Source of the DNA: Typha latifolia
Lineage: Eukaryota > Streptophyta > Magnoliopsida > Poales > Typhaceae
Assembly (NCBI GenBank): GCA_019914945.1
Contig: CM034100.1
Coordinates: 9,497,096 to 9,561,095, forward strand
Reading direction: 5' to 3'
Length of the DNA: 64,000 nt
Position numbers and translations under genes: made by a program. Shown one piece after another: positions 25,801 through 37,800 of this stretch; position 1 is the first letter of the stretch, and every line of letters starts with the position of its first letter. The notes below the pieces were generated by a model. It ran no database searches. It was not told the origin of the DNA and saw nothing but the letters and a program-made list of their open reading frames with translations.

Positions 25801-28800
25801 CGTAGTCGACCTTTTAGTACAAGAACCCATCAATTTGGTATCAGAGCTTATCACCTCCCTTCCTCCTTGGGCACTAACTACCTTTTTTTCTCTCTTTCTT
25901 CACCCAACAGCACCTCGTGCAAACCCTACCTATGACCCACGTCCACTCCATCTCGATTTTCATCACTACAACTCGTTATTAATAGCTCCACCGTAACTTT
26001 GCCTATTTATACCCTAGCTACAGTCTTAATCTACGAAGGGCATAAATACTAAAAACATAGATTAGGAAGATATGGAACAAACCCATCTAGTTTCATAATT
26101 TTCTTGACTACGAGGGAATATCTGACGAATATTCTACTGACTACGCGGACTGTCTTCCTGCACATGAATACAAACCGTTAGCCGAGATCAGGTCATAACA
26201 AGTGGTATTAGAGCTATTGTTCCTCAGACACCATGCTTACAACTAGATCCATGGCGTCGAAACCCAATGAAAGCAATTCTGTCAAAGGAAAGGCCACGGA
26301 TGTTGTTAGATCAGAGATAAACCCTAGCACAGCAGTCGAGACTTCTCCTTTAACTTCTTCTGTTAACTTAGATCTGATCAAGATGTTCATGGACATGATG
26401 AAGATGCAGCGAGCCATGCAAGCATTGATGGAAGCGATGACTTGAGTCCTTTTGGGCCCACCAAGGAACACATCTACAACTGAGCTCCTCGCTCGCACTT
26501 GGGTTGCACCACTGATGGAACCACGCCTTCATCAAAGGATATTGACTCCACTCCACGCCTAGAAGTCCTTTGCTACCCACGCCGCAAGAATGGTGTACCG
26601 AACCAACACCAATGTTCAACCATAACTAAGCACCATTCCGTCTCACCATGAAGATGATGATGAATGGCCGGACTATGAGAAACCAGTGATCTCTCAGTAT
26701 CATCCTAGGGTTGCTAGAATGAACGCAAGAGAAAGAAGGCCTAACCGACATGAAGAGAAGAAAAAGGCGATGCCTGTGCGGTGATCGATCGCCTCAACTT
26801 TCCATCATTTAATACAAATTGGGTTAGATTAGATCGCATCGTGAGGACATTGGGCTTAATGGATCGAGCATATTTATCTTTTAATTGATTCATGCTTATG
26901 TAAGCCCTTACATGTAAGCCACTAAGACAAGTTCAATTAAGTCATGTAAGCTACTAAAACAAGTTCAATTAAGTCTTGTGAGCATCTAAGGTAAGTTTTA
27001 GTTCGAGTCGTATAAGTCTTTAGGGCTAGTAGGTTTCATTGTACTTGACCTCTATATATAGAGGGGCTAGTTTATAAATCCAAGTATTGAGAATTAATGA
27101 GTTCAATTATTTTCTTTTTATCGTATTTACTATTTTATTTTAGTCGTGAGATCGTCTTTATCTTTATAAGAGTAGATTGTAATCTCGTAGAACTCTTTCA
27201 AGCACCCAAATCCTAGCTACCGCCTTCCTCTAGTAGCTACCGTATCTTATGGCCGTCCACCACCGGCCTTGGCTATTCGCCACCCTCCGACTATCGCCGC
27301 AATGTCGAATATTTACCGTTTTGCTCCGTTCTGACCTTGCTCCATTATTTTATTTATTTCTTTTCATCCAGACTCTGATTTAAGTGAAACCAGAGCTATT
27401 AGAATTCTAACTTACGAGGCTACCACTAGTTAAATTTTCATAATTTTATTACGTCCGAATCGACCCAGATCTAGTTCATAACATTGGTATTAGAGCTGAT
27501 CCTCCGACTTTCATCCACTTTTCTAAAGATGTCTTCTAATCTAGCCATCCGATTTGTGAGAAATTAGATTCATTAGAAAGATATTTTCTAGGGCTACAAT
27601 TTCTCAAAATTTCATATCGATCCAGCCTTGCATTGGTGCACATCCCACGATCCCGGTGTACACTGCTTCTAGGAGTTCGAGACCCTCCTTATCGTTAGCC
27701 AGGCTTGGTGTAAATGCTTCCAAACCATATAAGTGAAACCTTTTCATTGTCCTATGCCAATTCGGGTGCAACCCTTTGTCAGGACGCATCCTGTCAGCTT
27801 CTGATTAATAGTTGATGCACTCCGGTTAGCATGGGAGTAGTTCAGGACCTTGATAAATAATTGAAAAGTTTTGGAATTTTTTTTTTCAAATTGATTTGCA
27901 GACCTCTCTTATCATCCTGGGACATCATGGACCCCCTCTTTCCCCTTGGTTTTCTACAAGGACCCTAAAAATGTAGTATACATCCTTGATGTGTAGATGA
28001 TGCTCATCACCACTTTGATGAGTATGATTAGGGCACTAGAAAAGTGTTTGAATAGAAGAAATGAAGGGTTAACTTTAGCATTGATTTCTATATTTGTAGA
28101 CTACAAGCCTAGAACTATAGGGATGAATGGCATTGCAGTTATTTTTTATAGGACAGCATGAATATGCATAGAGTTCCCATTAGATGCTCTCCAGAGACAG
28201 TTTGGGGTTTTGGAAGAGGGGAATTTGTGTATTAATGCAGATTTGGATAGTCATATAACACGGGGCTCCTAAATTTTGCATCATATCACTAGTAAGTTCA
28301 TGTAATAATATTAACAATCTATGGAATGATTGTCTAACTCTTCTTGTGATAGTATCTTATTGCTGCAGATATTACTCGAGGTTATCTACATAAATCATTA
28401 TCAGCTACACTGGAGTTCATACTTGAAGGCAATAAAAGTAAAGATGGCTTATTTTCTCATTTTATTTATTTCTTTGCACTGCTTACATTCAAAAGCGCAA
28501 TAATAAAACATCTATTACTAATTCTTATTCCAGCCAGTCTTGTGAGTGCGCCCAATCTGCCGGAATTGGTCAGCTTTTATATTACCCAGGACACACAGAA
28601 GCATCAAATGATGCCAGAATTACTTACAGGTTCTCCTTGGATTCTTTTTCTCCTAGAGATAGTGATTGATCCTTGGTGATATATCCTGGAAATCGTGGCT
28701 ACTTGGATATTTCTATCACTTCAACTTGATAATTTTTCCTCGACAATGTGTTATCCCTTCTACTTATTTAAGAAAGAAATTGTAAGTCCTTATTCACATC

Positions 28801-31800
28801 AAGAAAATAGGTGAAATAGGAATAACAAATAGAAATTGTTATTACTAAAATTTGGATTTATTCTAGGAACAACTATTCATATGTTTATTTGTATTTTGGA
28901 TTAAGAGTGTAATAATTATGTTTGATGTAATATAAAATAAAAGTAAAGAAGAAAATTACTGAAATACCTTTTAATTTGATTTAAGGTAGATTGATGGAAT
29001 AGATGATAAATAAATTAATAAATTTTATGTATGTAATGCTTAGAAGTTACTTATGAAATGCTAAGCTAGGATATTATATATGCAATGCTAGGCTAAGACA
29101 TTACGAATGCAATCTAAGGATATATATATGCAATCTAAGGAGATAGAAATGCAATGTAATGTTAAAGAAACTCCTCGTTGAATTTAGTTGCGACGATCGT
29201 AGTCTCTTCCACGTGTGCTTGTTCATCTATAGTCCATCGAGACCTTGTGTTCACCATTGATGAAGCTTCAAAGTGATCCGAGGTTCAACCTGGCTCTGAT
29301 ACCAAATTGATACGATCTCCTTTCAAAAATGTTTGATCCGTCTTGTAGTCAGTTCTGGGAAGAAATTTGCATGAGACTTTCAAGAGATTTTTCGGCAGAT
29401 CTAGCTGTTGATTGACTTGAAATTTTCTTGATTTCGGAGAAAGCTTTGGTGACACTTATTGACCACTCAAATTCACCTTTCTTGAGGCATTCAGTTATTA
29501 GAGCCATAGTGGTACTAAACCCTCTGATGAACTGACGATAGAAGGTAGCGAGCCTATGAAAACTTCTCACATCTCTTATGGTATGGGGTTTCGGCCATTC
29601 ATTAATAGTTTTGACCTTATCAGGCTCAGCAGACACTCCTTCGGATGAAACAATGAAACCCAAGAAAAAAAACTTTGTTTGTCAGAAAGGTATATTTCTC
29701 AGGGTTTGCATACAAGTTGCTCTTTCCTCAAAACAACGTAGACTAGACTTGACAAAGATGATTGTGCGAAGAACAAATGTAGAGCGACGTAGAACTTGGG
29801 AGGAGGGACATCCATAAACTGGGATCCTTTGCTTTGATACCAAAATGATGCAAAACGTGGAGAAGAGAGAGATGGGGTAGGAAACTAAGGAAGAAAGGAA
29901 TGGGTTTTCACACCTCCACCCTAAAAATAGTTTCACACCAAGATTCTCAAAAGAGCAAACTCAAATAATTTTTTATTAACCTCAAAAGGAAATATATCGG
30001 ACCTATATATAGACCTACAATGGAATTAAACAAAAGGCACTCTACATAGGAAATAAACAAAAGACACCCTAACTAAATAAAAGTAATAATCAAATTTCTA
30101 TGGGGGGAATCATCAACTGTCGGTGCCTCCTGCGTTGGTATATACGCCATTAAGTTCTATTAGTGATGTTCGCATCACAATGTGCCGCAAATGGATTCAA
30201 TCTGACCGAGTCATATCGGAGAACTAGAATGAAGTATCATAGTAGTGTGACAGCATATGGAAGTCTAATAAATTTTAGATGTTGAACATTTTAATAATTT
30301 TTTTGTGTTCAATGTAGCACAGATACTTCTAATTTTAAGTTTAATAATTGAGATGATTTATGATGTAAGACAACTTAGGAGTTGAGTTGGACCTAATGTG
30401 TACGAATCAAATGCACATACAATTAAATATGCTACAAACCTACGTTATGCAGAGATAAGAACCTAAAGCCATATGGATGCAAATTATATGATATAGATGT
30501 GGAAAGTAAATAAAATTAAACAATAAAAACTAAGATAATATTCCAAATAAATCATAACAATTACTATGGTCCTTTTGAGAGCTGTCTTAATAGTGGTCTA
30601 TGTATGTCCCTTTTTTTTTGAAGATATCTATTGGTCCAATATTTTTAAACTCTGATATAACATTAAGAGTTCTATGGGTAGAACTATTGCTCCTATATAT
30701 TCTTTCTCCTTATATATGAATTAATTAAAATCTCTAAAAACTATCACTATTTTTTTCTCATCTTTTTTTTCCTCTTTATACATATTTCTCTTTCTTATCT
30801 GCCTCTTATCATCTTCTTCACTTTGGTTTTTAATATCACTAATGTCTATAAGTTTATGCATCAATTATTCATGAACCATTGACTTTTTTTGCTATACAGA
30901 TTGTTTATCCTTCATTTTACCTATTAGATGAGCCAATATCTATTTTCTAACTTTTATGATCATTGAGTGCAACTTGCTACGTCTCCTTGCTTTCTAGCCA
31001 AATATTCATTTAAATGGCTAATATTGCCACTCATTTTCTTTTCACACTAGTTGTATTTAACATATCTTTTATATTACTCGAGAGTGCTATAATGTTGCCA
31101 CTTGATCGATATTGTATGTGTCACGACCCGAGATCGGAATCATGGTCGGTTATGCACTTCAATATAGTTGAGATACATGAAGCTTACTAACACTTCTTAA
31201 GTGTATAATGGCAAGAATAAATAAATGAAGATCTGCTTTATTAAATTTAAACTAATTGCAATGAACATAAAACAATGTTATTATTTGAGTCTCTAAACAA
31301 AATAAGTTAACATTTAATCTAAAGCATAAAATCCAAAATAGCGAAAAGGTAAATAGGGTTTAATTTATAGATTAAAAAAATCCAAATCTAATTTGATTCG
31401 GATTCGGCGAGATCTCCACTGCGCCTCATCGCGTGCCAAGAGAGGGGAGGGGTTGCACGTGCACCCTGTAAGAACCAGAGAAAAAAATGAAAAAATGAAA
31501 AATTAATTAGGGGTTGAGAGAGGAGGGTGCACGTGCTTTGCACGTGTAGCCCCTCCCTTCTCCAGCATGCGATGAGGCACAACAGATCAGCCGAATCCAA
31601 ATCTGTTTCAGATTTGGATCTCTCCCTATAAATAAAAAACCATAATTCTCTCCTCTCTCCTCAACTCCCCCAGCCTCATTTTCCCTTTCTTTCTTCTTCT
31701 CCTTCGTTTCCTTCTTCCTTACCGTCGGAATCGCGACGTGGGTTCGGCCCGTCGGAGTATCGCCGGAGGAAATTGGGACCATCACACTCCTCCCCGGTGG

Positions 31801-34800
31801 TGATTTTTAGTACGTGAGCTAGAGATTTGATTAGGTTTGGTAAGAAAGGCAAGTTGAGTCCCCACTTTATTGGACCTTTTGAGGTGTTAGAGCGCATTGG
31901 AGAGGTGGCATACAAAATAGCATTGCTACCTAGGTTATCTAAAGTATATAATGTCTTCCATGTATCTATGTTGAGAAAGTATGTGCCTAGTGCAGACTAT
32001 GTGATCGACTTCGAGCCTTTGGAGATCCGAGAAAATCTATCTTATGAGGAGCAACCTGTGAAAATTCTAGAGACTCAGCAATGCTATTTGCTTGTCACGA
32101 TCCAAAATAGGAATCATGACCGGCCATGCATCTCAATATGCTTGAGATATACGAAGCCTTAATAATACTTTCTACGAGTACAATGACAATTAAATAAATA
32201 AAATGAATATCTGCTTTATTAAAATTTAAAACTAATTGCAATAAAGATAAAATAATATTATTATTTTTGAGTCTTTAAGGAAATTAATAAATCTTCTAAT
32301 CCGAAGCATAAAATCCAAAAGAGCGGAAAAGTAAATAGGTGAATCCTAAGTGGAGGTAGAGTCCGGGCACATCTCGCTCAGTCGCCTTGCTGACTATTAC
32401 CTGAGATAGATAAATAAATACAAAAAAAAAAATCCATGAGCCAACAACTATAGCTCAGTGAGTGGAATCCACTCGAAAACTAAATAAATTCTAAATTATA
32501 TTAATGCTGAATAAGATTAAACTAAAAACAACAATATCCATGACAATTTGCGATAAGCATGCTTTTTAAAATAATAAAAATGATAACAATAAAGAGTCAC
32601 AACTTGTAACCTTGCACAGTTTCAACGTATTAATATCTTTTCAATATTTATACTGTCATATGTCTCAATGGGTCTAAACTCTGTGGATCCACATCAACTA
32701 GAAGTCACATCGAGATGACGCTCGGGACTTTTCTTCATAGCTGATCCTGTTAGGGTCATCAGATGGTATCACTATGTGATCAACACATTCTGTCTTTTTC
32801 ACTAACCGTTGAGAGAAGTTAGAGTCACCTAGGAATTTATCATTCATCCTAGGACTGTTCCCTAACCCCGCCAGAATCACCTAAGAAAGTCACCGTAGTG
32901 ATCTGATTTAGGACTTTCCCATGGACTTCTAGATAGACTTGAATTATCACGAAAAAATCGCAAGTGATTTATACCGGGACTGTTCTTTAAGTCATACCAA
33001 TACTAGTCTCGTTTTTTTTTCACAAATCTCAATATTTGCACAAAGTATAGTAATGCACCCAATATAATGATTAAATGCACACAGAAAATATAATAATTAA
33101 TTTTTGCACGTATGGATGAAAATAATAATTTTGCATACAGAAAATTTAAATGGTCCGACAAAAGTACAAAATATAATAAAATAAATATGTGAGTGAACCC
33201 ACTCACCTGAGTCTAGGTAAGATAACCGAAATCTCAAATCTCTAGCTCACGTACTAAAAATCACCACCTAATACAAGAAGAGAAGCAATCCATGAGCAAG
33301 GTGGACCCACCTTGGGGGTGCTGTATCAAGGTGAGGTGAATATACATAACCAAGAACTGCTGATATGACTAGAAACATAAAACCTGTATGTGTGATCATG
33401 TTTGGTCCAAAGAGGAAAAAGGTTGACGAATTGACTCCAAAATGGCTGCAAGATGTACTTGGCCACCAATGAGTGGTCCACTCCACTGTACTTGTACCAG
33501 CGTCGCTACGCCGTGGTGCCCAATGTATCCCATCTGCTACGATTTCCAATTAGAACCAAACCAAATCTATGATCTCCACAACAACAACAGCAGCAGCAGC
33601 AGCTTCGAGATTTGGGCGGAGATCGACGCGAGTAAAGGAAGAGGACGGCGAGTTTTCTCTCCGACGCCAAACCACGGACGAGAGAGAGAGGGACGATCAC
33701 GACTGGACGAAGGACTGAAGTCAGGCACAAGAATCGATTATATCTACGACAATGCTTGGTATTATATATCCAACATATATTCCTGTAAAATATTGGTCGA
33801 GTATTAAATAACCAACTTTAGAAAGTTGGCAGGTAACCTTCACTCTAATTAATTCCCGACGATTATAATTGTTTATTTATTATTAGCTTGGCTTGATGGC
33901 TTTTTACTATAGTTTATAGGTTCCAAGAAGCAGATCGATGACATGACAATTTGGAGTGTAATGATTTGAAATCTAAATTGAGTAATTTATTATGTGTTAC
34001 AGAATATAACAATTAGTGAATGCTTGCAAGTTTAAGAGAAATTAAAAAAAAAAACTTAAATACGAGAAAACCCGACTAAATAAATCCTTAATCAAAGTAA
34101 TATAATATATAGAATAATAAATATGGTACACTAAGAATGCATTACCTCCCTTTCGTGCAGGTTTTCCATGACTAAAGAATTCCCAAGGTACGATGTCCCC
34201 TAGCACTTCCAATCTCTATGATGAGCATGATCACATAAAGAGAGTTATTTTGATGTTTTATCTCGTTGATGCTAAGGAAAGCAAAGAATGATTTTATTAT
34301 TATTATTTTTTTCTGATTCTGACAATAGTTGTAAGAACTAGAAAAAATAATTTAATTAGGGGTTAAGAGAGGAGGGTGCATGTGCTCTGCACGTGCAGCC
34401 CCTCCCCTCTCCCTCTCCGGCATGCGACGAGGCGAAACAGATCGGCCGAATCCAATTCTGTTTCAGATTTGGATCTCTCCCTATAAATAAAAAAACCCTA
34501 ATTCTCTTCTCTCTCCTTAACTCCCCCCCCCCCCCCAAGCCTCCTTTTCCCTTTCCTTCTTCCTTACCGTCGAAATCGCGACGTGGGTTCGGCCTGTCGG
34601 AGCATCGCCGAAGGAAATTGGGACCATCACACTCCTCCCTGGTGGTGATTTTTAGTATGTGAGCTAGAGATTTGAGATTTCGGTTGTCTTGCCTAGACTT
34701 AGGTGAGTGGGTTCACTCACATTTTTATTTTATTATATTTTGTACCTTTGTCAAACCATGTAAATTTTCTGTATGCAAATTTATTATTTCATCCGTACGT

Positions 34801-37800
34801 GCAAAAATTTAATTGTTACATTTTCTGTATGCATTTAATCATTATACTCAGTGCATCACCATACTTTGTGCAAATATTGAAAATTGTGAAAAAAAAATGA
34901 GACTAGTATTGGTACGACTTAGAGAACAGTCCCGGTATAAATCACTTGCGATTTTTTGTGGTGACTCAAGTCTATCTGAAAATTTAAGGGAAAGTCCTAA
35001 ATTAGATCACTACGGTGACTTTCTTAGGTGATTCTGGCGGGGTTAGGGAACAGTCCTAGGATGAATGATAAATTCCTAGGTGACTCTAACTTTTCTCAAC
35101 GGTTAGTGAAAAAGACAGAATGTGTTGATCACATAGTGATACCATGTGATGACCCTAACCGGATCAGCTATGAAGAAAAGTCCCGAGCATCATCTCGATG
35201 TGACTTCTAGTTGATGTGGATCCACAAGGTTTAGACCTATTGAGACATATGACAGTATAAATATTGAAAAGATGTTAATACGTTGAAACTGTGCAAGGTT
35301 ACAAGTTGTGACTCTTTATTGTTATCAGTTTTATTATTTTAAAGAGCATTCTTATCGTAAATTGTCATGGATATTGTTGCTTTTAGTTTAATCTTATTCA
35401 GTATTAATACAATTTAGAATTTATTTAGTTTTCAAGTGGATTCCACTCACTGAGCTATAGTTGTTGGCTCATGGATTCTTTTTTTTTTGTATTTATTTAT
35501 CTATCTCAGCTAATAGTCAGCGGGGCGACTGAGCGAGATTTACTCGGACTCCACCTCCACTTAGGATTGACCTATTTACTTTTCTGCTCTTTTGGATTTT
35601 ATGGTTTAGAATAGAAGATTTATTTATTTCGTTTAGAGGCTCAAAAATAATAATATTGTTTTATGTTTATTGCAATTAGTTTTAAAATTTAATAAAGCAT
35701 ATCTTTATTTTATTTATTTATTTTGCCATCGTACATGTAGAAAGTATTAATAAGGCTTCGTGTATCTCAAGCATATTAAGATGCATGGCCGGTTATGATT
35801 CCTATTTCGGGTCGTGACACACCCTCCTCTCTCAACCTATTTTTTTTTTTTGTTCTCACAGTATGACTTCTCTGTTAGTGCCATTTTAATTTCGATATAA
35901 TTGAACCTAAGCAAGTAAACAAAGATCAAAATGAAGGATAAAATAATTTAAAATTTTAAAAAATGAAATTCTCTCTTGCTACCGTAAGGAATTTTTTTTC
36001 TTTTTGATTCTTTTTTCTTCTTTCTTCCTTCTCTCCCTTCTCTTTCCTGCTCTCTTTCTCTCTCTTTTGCTCCCTCTCTGAAACTCTTTATTGCCGAACT
36101 GGGTGTACTTGGATCGGTTTGCATGCTTGTTGCCCAATGGTTGGATAGTGTAGAAATTGATGTGCTCTTGAATGGAGATTAGGGAATGGAAATTGAAGAT
36201 GAGATAAGGAGGAAAGAAGGGTGTTAGAAGCTGGTCGAGAATCTTGCCAACAAAAGAAGGTAGCTCTATTGGAGGTAGGGAGATTTATGACCAGCGGCCA
36301 AGGGAAGAAAAGAAGAGATCGAGCGTGACAAGCCTCAGCCAATTAATCCTTTATTAGTGCTTACCGAACATACAAGCCATAATACTCTATTTATAGAGTA
36401 AAACAAAAGTCTTAAACAAACTAATAAACTTAGCTAAACCAGTTTCTTTTATCTTTCTCGAGATATTTCTTCATTCTGCTATCGATAGAATTTGAATCTG
36501 AAGAAATTTTGAATATAAAAGTTATAAATCATGATGTCATCAATCTTATTCAAGTAGTTTCATAATATCAGACATCCAATGAATATCTTTAAAATATTTT
36601 TCCAAAATTGCACAGATTAAGCTAATTAAATAAATTTCGATATAAATACTAAAACTCTGACTAAATCATATAAGTAGAATAATTAAGATAATTAGACTCG
36701 ATCGATTGAGTCCAATCTCTCTATGATGTGATCCGACTAACCCGGTTCACATTAATTCACCATGATTCCGTTCTCAAGGTGTTGGATGGTGATTTTCAAA
36801 CCTTATGTAGTTGCTACATCAATTGTGCATCCTCTTTGTTTTGGCCATGCTCTTCCTCTATTTGGTTCTCCATATTGCCCTCGGGATTATCCTTGGTCGC
36901 CTTCTCTATTAGCATAATGACAGGTGACTATACTTGGATGGGTGGAATAGCGGTGGGTGGAGGTGCCGTTGGTGGGGGAACTTGTGGTTCCGGCTATCTA
37001 TGGTTTGTGTAGCGGAACAATTGAGGAGTTCCATGAGTGCCTTACTTCTCTATTGGGATGCCTCAATTCTCTATCGGGACGTCTCTATCCATTCCAAAAT
37101 CTGGTTGTTGTCTTGTTGTTGTGATGTAGATGATTGCTTGTTGGCCATCGTTCACAGCTAAGGACAAACTTGCTCTAATACCAATTGATATGAACCAACC
37201 TAGGGGTACTCAAGCTTTAGTACCAATTGATATGAATCTGCGTAGATGGTACTCGAGCTTTGATGCCAAATTAAATATGAACCGACCTAGGGATACTCGA
37301 GCTCTAATACTAATTTGTTACGACCCGGCTTAATTTGATTCGTAATAATTCTAGATAAATTTAAACACGAAACTTTTGTGAAATATTTCGGAAGTTCCAC
37401 CCATCGGATGTTGTTGTAGCTTTGGAAGAGAGATTTACAAAGAATCCAATATCTTGAGATTTGGATGGCTAGATTTAAAGATATCGCCAAATTAGTGGAC
37501 AAAGGTCGAAGAGATAGACCTGCTGTATAAAGATCTGAACTGGATCTATTTAGATCGGTTTGCACGCTTATTGCCCTTAGTAGCTGGATTAGTGCAGAAA
37601 TTGGTATGCTCTTGGATGGAGATTAGGAAATAGAGATTGAAGAGGAGATAATGAGGGAAGAAGAGGGTTAAAAGACGGTCAAGAACCTTGCTAACAGAAG
37701 AAAGTGGCTTGCTTGGAGATGGAGAGAGTTGTGATCAGCAGCCAAGACAAGAAGAGAGGAGATAGGGGGCGACAAGCCTTAGCCAATTGATCCTTCATTA

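Larger units (their letters stand above)
31467..35819 (+). mobile_element. Recombinant chromovirus carrying a host-gene fragment, TSD CACCC
   Basis: It starts TGTAAGAACC and ends GTCGTGACA, flanked by CACCC at 31462-31466 and 35820-35824, so it inserted as one 4353 bp unit. Parts in order: truncated 5' LTR (31467-31830), integrase C-terminus/chromodomain fragment (31830-32090), inverted partial LTR (32094-33268), inverted AAPT1 5' fragment (33271 to about 33730 or further), unassigned sequence to 34329, and a complete short-form 3' LTR (34330-35819). gag, protease, RT and RNase H are missing. Confidence 0.82.
31119..35860 (-). mobile_element. Family B solo LTR (internally deleted), TSD GTATG
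   Basis: Left part 31119-31466 starts TGTCACGACCC. The right part, after the inner insertion, is 35825-35860 and ends TTCTCACA. Flanks are GTATG at 31114-31118 and 35861-35865. Only about 0.4 kb of the ~2 kb LTR remains, because of a deletion near 31350 joining two LTR parts. Outer shell of a four-layer nest. Confidence 0.85.
30556..36060 (-). mobile_element. hAT transposase remnant split by nested LTR elements
   Basis: 30556-31113 follows the hAT at 19440-20030 closely (same order of 'gatatc.at.ggtccaat', the 'tcatgaaccattgac' part and the BED region). After the LTR insertion the match resumes at 35866 with 'acttctctgttag' and continues to about 35960 before fading. The flanks carry the duplication GTATG. 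It represents a second, truncated copy of the DUF659-type hAT, minus orientation. Confidence 0.78.

Noticed and set aside
27604..27789. 61-residue minus-strand frame near a retroelement leader
   Set aside because: Protein-like text but no family I can name; too short to support.
33442..33807. 121-residue + strand frame with a run of serines
   Set aside because: It is the antisense shadow of the AAPT1 leader and exon 1 on the minus strand.
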